Source: Chondromyces crocatus
GTDB lineage: Bacteria > Myxococcota_A > Polyangia > Polyangiales > Polyangiaceae
DNA length: 64,000 bases
Reading direction: 5' to 3'
Assembly: GCF_001189295.1 (NCBI RefSeq)
Contig: NZ_CP012159.1
Location: forward strand, 9,904,501 to 9,968,500
Under the pieces are notes generated by a model. The model had not been told where the DNA came from. It was given only the letters and a program-made list of their open reading frames with translations, and searched no databases. The stretch's first letter is position 1; each line of letters begins with the position of its first letter. The translations under genes were made by a program, and so were the position numbers. Below are positions 56,747-64,000 of the stretch, one piece after another.

Positions 56747-58510
56747 TTACTTCGGACTCCCGCTCGCCGCCGCGGAGGGCTGAGACACCACGCTGCCTCG
56801 CGTCGACGCGAGGCGGTGTCCGATCCCGATCACCAGCGCCACGACCACCGCCACCGTGAGCGCGCTCCCCGCACCGACCAGCACGAGCACGGTCCACCGC
56901 GTCCGCGGAGCGACGTTCCGCGAGGAGGGCGTCATCGCCTGGAACTCGACACCGGACGAGGCGGTCATCCGGGAAGGCGCGGACGACGGCCCTTCGCCGG
57001 TCGAGAGGCTCGAGGCCGGGTAACGCGGCTGGAGGGGAGCCGAAAGCATCGCGGGGTGGCTCGGCAAGACCGCTCGCGCCCCGAACGCCGAAGCCGGCAC
57101 CGGAAGGGGAGTCCCGACCGGCGCAGGCACCGGCGTGCTCGGGACGGGTGTCCCGACCGGCGTTGAGGGAGACAGCCTGGATTGGGGGGTCCCGACCGGT
57201 GCTGCCACAGGTGCCATCGGCGCGGGAGGCATCGGTGCGGGAGGCATCACCCCTCCCGGTGTCGATGAGGGCCTCGGAGCCGACGCTGGAGCGGCCCCCA
57301 TCGCTGCTGGTCCCGACCCCATCGCTGCCGGTCCCGAAGCGGATGGCGCAGCCGGCAAGGATGCTGCGAGCGGCGTGCCCACCGCAGCGCCACTGCTGGG
57401 CTGGACGCGCGCCGCCGCAGCCACCGAGTCACGCCACAACTTCGAGGGTCCCGATGGATCCAGCAACGTCAGCGGTACGGGCCTGAAACTCGACGCTGGT
57501 ACCGTCGCGGCGTCCTCCTCCCGCACCGCCGGCGCCTGGGCGACGGTCGCGATCTGGTCCTCATCCGCGGCTCCTGGCAGCACCATGATGGCGGTCCCGT
57601 TCCCGGAGACCGCCACGCCACTGGACGACGAGATCGGCGGACGGCGCCAGCTCTCCGAGCTTCCCCAGACATCCTCGGCGCCCGCGCAGGGCTTCAGTAG
57701 CCCCACCAGCTCCTCCGCGGACTGCACCCGCTGCGCTACCTCCCGCACCATGCAGCGCGAGACCACCTGCGCGAGCTGAGGATCCAGCTCCGGGAGCAGC
57801 GATGAAAGCTGCGGGATCGGCGCCGACACGATGTCGGCGATCACCGAGATGCTCTTGTTCGTGAAGGGCCTTCGCCCCGCGAGCATCTCGAACAGCACGA
57901 TCCCCAGGGACCACACATCGGTCCGGTGATCGATTCCCCTGTCTGCTTTCGCCTGCTCCGGGCTCATGTAGGCCGGAGAGCCCACGATCTCTCCCGTTCG
58001 CGTCATCGGCGGGCCATCGCCAACCAGGAACTTTCCCACGCCGAAGTCGAGCACCTTCACCTGATCCAGCCCCGTCTCCGGGTCACGGTGCAGGAAGATG
58101 TTCGATGGCTTGAGGTCGCGGTGGATGACCCCCAGCGCATGCGCCGCGATCAACCCTCGGGCGACCTCCAGAGCGATCGCTGCGGCCTTCATCGGCGCGA
58201 TCCGTCGCTCCCGCTTCAGCCGCTCGGCAAGCGTCTCGCCTGCAAGGCGCGGCATGACCAGGAAGGGCTCGCCGCGAGCCGCCTCTCCCGCATCGAGCAC
58301 CTCGACCACATTGCGGTGGCTGACGCGCCCGAGGATCCTTGCCTCCAGGATCGAGCGCTCACGCAGCTCCGAGTCGCCGCCCGTGATGAGCTTGATCGCA
58401 ACCTCGCGATCGGTGCGCTCGTTGAGCGCAGCCCATACCTCGCCAGCAGCGCCGTCGCCCAGCAGGTGTTGCAAGCGGTACTTGCCGGCGATGAGCGTGC
58501 CTTGACGCAT
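56747..58510 (-). CDS. Ser/Thr protein kinase with Pro-rich linker and membrane anchor
   Basis: A 587-aa kinase. Domain about 8-270: LLGDGAAGEVWAA, VAIKLI lysine, [39 protein letters not shown] long Pro/Ala/Gly-rich linker (about 370-510) with repeated PVGTP and PAPM units, then one membrane helix (TVLVLVGAGSALTVAVVVAL) and a short tail. Ends 13 bases from the FGE-fold gene on the other strand. Start ATG 58510. Activation segment phosphorylation is expected by family. Confidence 0.92.
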   Translation of the reverse strand: MRQGTLIAGKYRLQHLLGDGAAGEVWAALNERTDREVAIKLITGGDSELRERSILEARILGRVSHRNVVEVLDAGEAARGEPFLVMPRLAGETLAERLKRERRIAPMKAAAIALEVARGLIAAHALGVIHRDLKPSNIFLHRDPETGLDQVKVLDFGVGKFLVGDGPPMTRTGEIVGSPAYMSPEQAKADRGIDHRTDVWSLGIVLFEMLAGRRPFTNKSISVIADIVSAPIPQLSSLLPELDPQLAQVVSRCMVREVAQRVQSAEELVGLLKPCAGAEDVWGSSESWRRPPISSSSGVAVSGNGTAIMVLPGAADEDQIATVAQAPAVREEDAATVPASSFRPVPLTLLDPSGPSKLWRDSVAAAARVQPSSGAAVGTPLAASLPAAPSASGPAAMGSGPAAMGAAPASAPRPSSTPGGVMPPAPMPPAPMAPVAAPVGTPQSRLSPSTPVGTPVPSTPVPAPVGTPLPVPASAFGARAVLPSHPAMLSAPLQPRYPASSLSTGEGPSSAPSRMTASSGVEFQAMTPSSRNVAPRTRWTVLVLVGAGSALTVAVVVALVIGIGHRLASTRGSVVSQPSAAASGSPK

Positions 58511-58565
58511 CGCGCGACAGCGTATCGCGTGGTCGCCCGCGATACCATCGGGGACCCGGTGAACT

Positions 58566-58600
58566 GACGGGGGGCAGGGCAGACAATGCCCTACCCCGTC
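58566..58600 (-). terminator. Hairpin terminator after the PPSR gene
   Basis: Arms GACGGGG/CCCCGTC and inside them AGGGCA/TGCCCT with a 5-nt loop, a bulged stem of 13 paired bases starting 6 bases after the PPSR stop (58607). The pairing is strong and the place is right for a terminator of the minus-strand gene. Confidence 0.65.
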
Positions 58601-58606
58601 AATGTC

Positions 58607-59467
58607 CTATCTCAACCCCGCACGAGCCGCCTTGGCACGCTCATCGCGTTCCTTCATGTGCTCGAGGATGATCACCGCCGTCTCCTCGATCGCCCGCCCC
58701 GTGACGTCGACCACGGGCCATTCCGGGTGTGCGCGGAAGATCGAGTTCGCGTACTCCAGCTCCTGGCGCACGTGCTCTCGCATCGCGTAGTTGGTCTCCG
58801 GAGGCATCCCGAGCTGCCGCAGACGCGCCTGACGGATCTCGCAGAGCTGCTCCAGGCCGATGGTCAGCGCGACGACCCGGTCTTGGGGAGCATCGAGCAG
58901 CTCGATGGGCGGCGGCACCCCGAGCACCAGCGGCTGGTTGGCGATCTTCAGACCACGCTGCGCGAGCAGCGTCGACAGCGGGGTCTTCGAGGTGCGCGAC
59001 ACCCCGATGAGCACCACGTCGGCCTTCTTGAAGTTGCGCGGCTCCTTGCCGTCGTCACTCTTCACCGCGAACTCGACGGCCTCGATCCGACGGAAGTACT
59101 CCTCGGTCAGCGGCAGCATTGCGCTCGGCAGGTTGATCGGCTCGCGATCGAGGAACGTCCCCAACCGGCCGATGAGGGAGCCGATGATGTCGATGGCTTC
59201 GACCTGGAGGTCCGCCGTCAGGCCGTAGACGAACTCCCGAAGCTCGGGGCTCACCACGGTGAAGACCACCAGCGCGCCTTCCTTTGCCGCACGCTCCAGC
59301 ACCGGACGTGCCACTTCCTGCGTGCGCACACGGGTGTGCAGCCGGATCTGCACACCCGCCTCGGGAAACTGGAGCAGCGCGGCACGGACGACCTTCTCGG
59401 CCGTCTCGCCCGTCGAGTCACTCAGAACGTCGATGTACTTGGGTTTGTCGCTCAGCAAGACAGCCAC
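58607..59467 (-). CDS. Pyruvate,phosphate dikinase / PEP synthase regulatory protein (PPSR, DUF299)
   Basis: A 286-aa bifunctional kinase/phosphorylase. GTG 59467 is preferred to the longer frame because it has GAGG upstream and gives the usual 270-290 aa length. N-terminal IDVLSDSTGETAEKVVRAAL is a family marker. The P-loop is GVSRTSKTPLSTLLAQRG. It controls a PPDK or PEP synthase by ADP-dependent phosphorylation and Pi-dependent dephosphorylation of the catalytic-His region. No PPDK/PpsA gene lies in the window. A strong hairpin follows the stop. Confidence 0.92.
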   Translation of the reverse strand: MAVLLSDKPKYIDVLSDSTGETAEKVVRAALLQFPEAGVQIRLHTRVRTQEVARPVLERAAKEGALVVFTVVSPELREFVYGLTADLQVEAIDIIGSLIGRLGTFLDREPINLPSAMLPLTEEYFRRIEAVEFAVKSDDGKEPRNFKKADVVLIGVSRTSKTPLSTLLAQRGLKIANQPLVLGVPPPIELLDAPQDRVVALTIGLEQLCEIRQARLRQLGMPPETNYAMREHVRQELEYANSIFRAHPEWPVVDVTGRAIEETAVIILEHMKERDERAKAARAGLR

Positions 59468-59572
59468 GAAGACCTCGATCTGGATGCAGGACTGCGGCCG
59501 ACTGGAGCCTCTCGCTCCGCCTGCCACGCTCGTCAGGTCTTATCGTAGTCCCGCGGTGCGCGCACGAAGACA

Positions 59573-60670
59573 TCAGCCAAACAGACCCTTCAACCGATCC
59601 ATGAAGGACGCCTGTTGCGGATGCACACCTTCGCCCATCTCTCGCGCAAGCTGCGCGATCAGCTCTTTTTGCTGCGCCGTCAGCTTCGTGGGCACCTCCA
59701 CGGTCACCTCGACGAGCTGATCTCCGCGACCGCCCATGACGCGACGCGGTATCCCCTTCCCCTTGACACGAAGTACCATCCCCGGCTGCGTCCCCGCTGG
59801 GATCTTCAGCTTTCCCTTCCCTTCGAGCGTCGGGATTTCCAGCTCGCCACCGAGCGCCGCCTGCGGGAACGAGATGGGCAACGAGCAGACGATGTCGTCA
59901 CCCACCCGCCGAAACAGCTCGTGTGGCGAGACGCGCACCGTGAGTTCAAGATCCCCTGCTGCGCGATCGGGACGGGGTGCGTTTCCGGCGCGTTCGACGA
60001 GGCGCGTCGCCCCGTTCTCCACGCCTGCCGGCATGGTGACCTCGATGGTGCGCTCCTTGGTGACGAGCCCGGCGCCCCTGCACGTCTTGCAGGGATCGAT
60101 CACGATCCGCCCTGTTCCCCTGCACCGCGCGCAGGCGCGCTCGAGCGCGATGGGCAGCACGCCTTGCTGTACGCGCACCCGCCCCCGACCGCTGCACGCC
60201 GAGCAGCGCTCTGGCGTCGACCCGGGCGCCGACCCCGAGCCGCTGCAATCCGAGCACGCCTCCACGCGCTCGTAGGTCACGTCCTTCGTGCAGCCGAACG
60301 CCGCCTCTTCGAACGTGATCTTCACCTCTTTCTGCAACGTCCCACGGTCGCCGTGCCGGAACCCGAGAGCGCCGAGCAGGTCGCCGAAGATGGCGTCCAG
60401 GTTGAGGTCGTTCACGTCGAAGGGGACCCCCTGGAACGGTCCCCCGGCCCCGCCGGCGACGGCCGGGCCGAAGCGATCGTAGGCCGCGCGCTTCTGAGGA
60501 TCGCTCAGGATCTGGTACGCGGCGTTGACCTCCTTGAAGCGCTGCTGCGCTCCAGGGTCATCCGGGTTCCGATCCGGGTGATGCTGAGCGGCCAGCCGTC
60601 GGAACGCGCCCTTGATCTCGTCCTGCGTCGCCGACTTGTCGACGCTCAGTACATCGTACGGATCCCGCAC
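59573..60670 (-). CDS. dnaJ: Chaperone protein DnaJ (type I, full length)
   Basis: A 365-aa DnaJ. I chose GTG 60670 because the J domain begins at once (VRDPYDVLSVDKSA); the longer frame to 60736 has an unrelated leader. HPD is in AAQHHPDRNPDD. Short Gly-rich stretch follows. Four zinc-binding CxxCxGxG repeats are CSDCSGSG, CSACSGRG, CARCRGTG and CKTCRGAG. The C-terminal substrate-binding domains are intact. It delivers unfolded proteins to DnaK and raises its ATPase. No dnaK or grpE is close; the genome probably has more than one DnaJ. Confidence 0.95.
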   Translation of the reverse strand: MRDPYDVLSVDKSATQDEIKGAFRRLAAQHHPDRNPDDPGAQQRFKEVNAAYQILSDPQKRAAYDRFGPAVAGGAGGPFQGVPFDVNDLNLDAIFGDLLGALGFRHGDRGTLQKEVKITFEEAAFGCTKDVTYERVEACSDCSGSGSAPGSTPERCSACSGRGRVRVQQGVLPIALERACARCRGTGRIVIDPCKTCRGAGLVTKERTIEVTMPAGVENGATRLVERAGNAPRPDRAAGDLELTVRVSPHELFRRVGDDIVCSLPISFPQAALGGELEIPTLEGKGKLKIPAGTQPGMVLRVKGKGIPRRVMGGRGDQLVEVTVEVPTKLTAQQKELIAQLAREMGEGVHPQQASFMDRLKGLFG

Positions 60671-60749
60671 GAGGCGGGAATAGCATGGGGGGCGCTCGCG
60701 GGACAGAAGCTCGGGCGCCAAACGACCCGGCGCCACCGCAGCCCCTCCG

Positions 60750-62453
60750 TCATGTCGCCTCCCAGCGGACGAGTTCCCGCTTCAGCACCTTGCCGGTCGG
60801 GTTCCGCGGCAGCTCGTCCAGAAACACCACTTCCCGAGGCACCTTGGGCCTGGCCACCCTGACGCGGCAGTGCTCCTTCAGCGACTCCTCGGTGACCTCG
60901 GTTCCGGGCCTCCGCACCACGAAGGCCCGCACCCGCTCGCCCCACTCGCGATCCGCCACCCCCACCACGGCCGCCTCCGCGACGTCTGGGTGCTCGTGCA
61001 GCGCCGCCTCCACCTCGGCGGGGTACACGTTCACGCCGCCGGAAATGATCATGTCCCGCTTGCGTCCCTCGATGAAATAGCGACCGTCCGCGTCACGTCG
61101 CGCCAGATCTCCGACCGTGAAGAACCCATCCAGCGTCGCCTCCCGCGTGGCCTCCGGATCACGGTGGTATCCCTCGATCAGCAGCAAGCTCCGCGCGTAC
61201 AGCTCGCCCACTTCACCGATCGCACAGTCCCGTCCCGACTCGTGGATCAGCCGGATCTCCACGCCGGGGACGGCCTTCCCGATGGTCGCCGGCGCAGCAT
61301 GCAGGTCGGCCGGCTTGGCGAGGGTCACCAGACCGACCTCGGTCGCTCCGTAGAAATTGTAGAGCTTGTCACCGAATGCTCCGAGCACCTCCGTCGCGAG
61401 CTGCGCTGGGAGCGGCGCCCCCCCGGCGACGATCATGCGCAGCGAGGAGGTGTCGTACTGGCGAAGACGCTCCTTCCCCAGCTCCATCACCCGGTGAAGC
61501 ATGGTCGGCACCACCGCCGTCGAGGTCACCCGGTAACGCTGAAGTGCCTCCATGAACAGCTCCGGCTTGAACTCCCGGAGCACCACCACCTTCGCGCCGA
61601 CCACGAAGTTCATGCTCGCAAATGCGAACGCCGTCGCGTGGTAGAGCGGGCAGACCACGAGGTGCGTATCCCCCACGTGCATTGGCGTCTCGCCGATGAA
61701 CGCCAGCGTCGCCGCAGCAGCATCCTTCGGGAACGTGCGGACCGCGCCCTTCGGCTTCCCTGTCGTGCCGGAGGTGTACATCACCACCGACCCAGCCTCG
61801 CTCCGGTCCGGCGCCCCGCCCCCCTCCGCGCCAGCCACCACATCGTCCAGGGAACGGAACCCTGGCACAGCGCCTCCCACGGCGATCATCCGCTCGCGCG
61901 CAATGCCCGAGAGCTGTGGCGCCGCCTCCTCGATCAGACCCGCCAGCTCGGCATCGAAGAAGAGGGCCCCCGCCCCCGAATGACTCGCCAGGTAGACCAG
62001 CTCCGGCACCGTCGACCGCCAGGACGCCGAGACCGCCGCCGCGCCGATCCGCGACACGGCGGGCTGCACTACCAGGAACTCCGCCCGGTTCTTGAGCATC
62101 ACCAGCGCGCCACGCCCCGGCCCGATCCCCCAGCCGTGCAGCACGGACCCCAGCCGATCGATGGCGTCGTCGAGCACTCGAAATGAGTACGTCCGGTCCT
62201 CGCCACCGGCCTCGCTGAAGCTGCGCGCATCGACGAGCGCCACCGCGTCTGGTGTGTTCTCCGCGTGGAACTTGAAGATCGACGACGGCCCCGACTTCCC
62301 TCGGAGCAGCTCGCTCACCAGGCACCGCGCGCCGCGCCAGTGCATCGCCGTGTGCAACCCCGTCTGCACGACCACCCGGCTTGCGGTCCGCGCCTTCCAG
62401 ACAGCGAAACGCGCCCTCGCCTGCGCGCCCCCCAGCACTTCGCGCATCTTCAT
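60750..62453 (-). CDS. Long/medium-chain acyl-CoA synthetase (AMP-forming)
   Basis: A 567-aa ANL-superfamily ligase. P-loop motif YTSGTTGKPKGAV, then YNFYGATEVGLVT (A5), GDLARRDADGRYFIEGR and KRDMIISGGVNVYPAEVE (A7/A8), and the catalytic Lys in NPTGKVLKREL near the end. The first 60 residues are a basic, hydrophobic extension (FAVWKARTASRVVVQTGL) not needed for catalysis. It activates a carboxylic acid to the acyl-CoA, probably feeding beta-oxidation. Divergent from the PilZ gene with only 46 bases between starts. It precedes dnaJ by 79 bases. Confidence 0.92.
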   Translation of the reverse strand: MKMREVLGGAQARARFAVWKARTASRVVVQTGLHTAMHWRGARCLVSELLRGKSGPSSIFKFHAENTPDAVALVDARSFSEAGGEDRTYSFRVLDDAIDRLGSVLHGWGIGPGRGALVMLKNRAEFLVVQPAVSRIGAAAVSASWRSTVPELVYLASHSGAGALFFDAELAGLIEEAAPQLSGIARERMIAVGGAVPGFRSLDDVVAGAEGGGAPDRSEAGSVVMYTSGTTGKPKGAVRTFPKDAAAATLAFIGETPMHVGDTHLVVCPLYHATAFAFASMNFVVGAKVVVLREFKPELFMEALQRYRVTSTAVVPTMLHRVMELGKERLRQYDTSSLRMIVAGGAPLPAQLATEVLGAFGDKLYNFYGATEVGLVTLAKPADLHAAPATIGKAVPGVEIRLIHESGRDCAIGEVGELYARSLLLIEGYHRDPEATREATLDGFFTVGDLARRDADGRYFIEGRKRDMIISGGVNVYPAEVEAALHEHPDVAEAAVVGVADREWGERVRAFVVRRPGTEVTEESLKEHCRVRVARPKVPREVVFLDELPRNPTGKVLKRELVRWEAT

Positions 62454-62499
62454 CCAGCGACTTTACTCCCGCCAGGGCGGGCCGTGGTAGTGTCGCCAC

Positions 62500-62904
<405 letters not shown>

Positions 62905-62915
62905 CGGGCTCTCGA

Positions 62916-62936
62916 GGCGGCGTCGCCTTCGCCGCC
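62916..62936 (+). terminator. Possible hairpin after the PilZ gene
   Basis: A 7-bp perfect stem GGCGGCG/CGCCGCC with a 7-nt loop 11 bases after the PilZ stop. No T tract. Confidence 0.35.
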
Positions 62937-63179
62937 TGCGACGCTCTCCAGGACACATCGACGACCAAGAGCATCACCTCCTGAACGCCGCGCATGTTCC
63001 AGAGCGCATCGCTCCCGGGAGGCGTCGCCGCCAGATCATGGGGTCTCTCGGGGCAGGCCTCGTCCGAAAGCGTCGCTCGTCAAGCATGCTTCCCAGGGCA
63101 GCAGCAGCGCTTTCCGGCCGGCCCAGCGCGTCCCGTGCGTGCATGAGCGCCCCGCCTGTGTACACTGGTGTACCCCGAC

Positions 63180-64000
63180 ATGCACCGCTCTCCCCTGCTC
63201 CGTTGCATTGCCCTCGCGCTCGCTTTTTCGGCCACGGCATGCGGCGCCTCCGGTGGCACGCCCGAGTCCAGGACACCGAACCTCGTCGAAGGTCGCGTCG
63301 TCCCCGTGGAAGTCCGGGACGAAGACTTCTCTGCAACCCTGTTCTCCTTGCTCCGCAACGGCGAGGCGAACGCGCAGCGCAGCGGCCTGCTCGTCGGCAC
63401 CGTCCGCCGACAACTCGCCCATGCGGCCGCGCGCTTCGATTCAGGCCACCCCGAACGCGCGCTCCGCAGCGTGCTCGGCGCCATGTACCTCATCCGCTCT
63501 GGCGAAGGTCGCGCCGAGATGATCGACGCGACCGGGGCGCGCGCCCTCGCCGACGCCATCACCCAGGTGAGCCAGCGTGGCGACGAGGGCCGCGCCGCCG
63601 CCTTGCTGGAGATGCGGGCCGCGGCGCTCCCCCCTGGCAGCCCCGCCCGTGCCGAGGTCGAACAGAACATCGCCGTCATCGATCGGTGGATGAAAGAGAC
63701 CCGCACCGGCAGCAACCTGGCCAAGCTCGGTGGCGAGCAACGGGCGCTGGTGAGCCGTGCCCTCGTCGACACCCGACCCGAGTCGGTCAACAGCGCAGCC
63801 GCAGCGCTCGCGGCGTGGATCGACGCCGCCATCCAGTTCAACATCGACTTCCGCCAGAGCGGCGAACGCCCCGAGCGCGACGAGGCCATGGAAGCCGAGC
63901 AGGCCCTCGAGAGTGGCGGCGCCATGCTCGCCGCCCTGTACCTCCGGCATGGAGACGCCCGCGGCGCCATCGATCGCATCGACCGCTCCGGAGCGCGACG
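63180..64000 (+). CDS. Lipoprotein of unknown function, runs off the window
   Basis: Open from ATG 63180 to the window end (273 codons seen) with no stop. Signal MHRSPLLRCIALALAFSA with lipobox ATAC. The mature part is entirely helical (LAHAAARFDSGHPERALRSV, AAALLEMRAAALPPGSPA), like TPR/solenoid repeats, and has no catalytic motif. Codon use and GC at third positions match neighbours. Probably an outer-membrane-linked scaffold lipoprotein. The only stop-free plus frame over this range. Confidence 0.8.
   Translation, partial: MHRSPLLRCIALALAFSATACGASGGTPESRTPNLVEGRVVPVEVRDEDFSATLFSLLRNGEANAQRSGLLVGTVRRQLAHAAARFDSGHPERALRSVLGAMYLIRSGEGRAEMIDATGARALADAITQVSQRGDEGRAAALLEMRAAALPPGSPARAEVEQNIAVIDRWMKETRTGSNLAKLGGEQRALVSRALVDTRPESVNSAAAALAAWIDAAIQFNIDFRQSGERPERDEAMEAEQALESGGAMLAALYLRHGDARGAIDRIDRSGAR

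Overview
The window is very GC-rich, densely coding and of a strongly myxobacterial character. It has four membrane-tethered eukaryotic-type Ser/Thr kinases, many lipoproteins with Gly/Ser/Thr linkers, a MopE-like DGIDNDxDG repeat protein, RsbR-like STAS regulators, a PilZ protein of the PlpA type and a trypsin with a PPC domain. This fits Myxococcota, most likely the Polyangiales (Sorangium/Polyangium/Chondromyces side); that placement is inference from gene content. No rRNA, tRNA, IS element or CRISPR array was seen.

Layout. 1-10.4 kb: the end of serA and a D-2-hydroxyglutarate-dehydrogenase-like flavoprotein on +; a minus-strand run of pdxJ, a 5'-nucleotidase lipoprotein, a VAT-1-type oxidoreductase, a small overlapping ORF and a lipase-like hydrolase; then a DoxX fusion and small envelope proteins. 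10.5-12.7 kb: a PAS-STAS RsbR-like protein and an RCC1-repeat lipoprotein. 12.85-20.63 kb: a tight five-gene + strand operon (SWIM-type Zn protein, unknown protein, Asp-rich vWA protein, MoxR AAA+ ATPase, DUF5682-like protein). It is the best candidate here for a little-described system.

20.7-28 kb: a MopE-like lipoprotein, a Rieske oxygenase plus flavin monooxygenase pair, an RlmL-like methyltransferase, an eroded SpvB/TcB-type pseudogene, a 31-bp palindromic tandem repeat array, and an OmpA/DUF4398 lipoprotein pair. 28.6-45.9 kb: kinase, GNAT, MFS transporter, two secreted hydrolases, trypsin, PAS-GAF-STAS protein, kinase plus TPR/PEGA pair, a spermidine-synthase-like membrane fusion and an OmpA lipoprotein.

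46.1-52.3 kb: larE followed by a metallo-beta-lactamase-fold hydrolase, then a 1019-aa SDR-MaoC-SCP2x3 protein directly followed by an SCPx-type thiolase. This matches the architecture of the peroxisomal MFE-2 and SCPx steps of beta-oxidation. 52.4-64 kb: two more kinases flanking a vWA lipoprotein and a formylglycine-enzyme-fold lipoprotein that lacks the catalytic cysteines, then a PPSR-type regulatory kinase, dnaJ, an acyl-CoA synthetase, a PilZ protein and a lipoprotein that runs off the window end.
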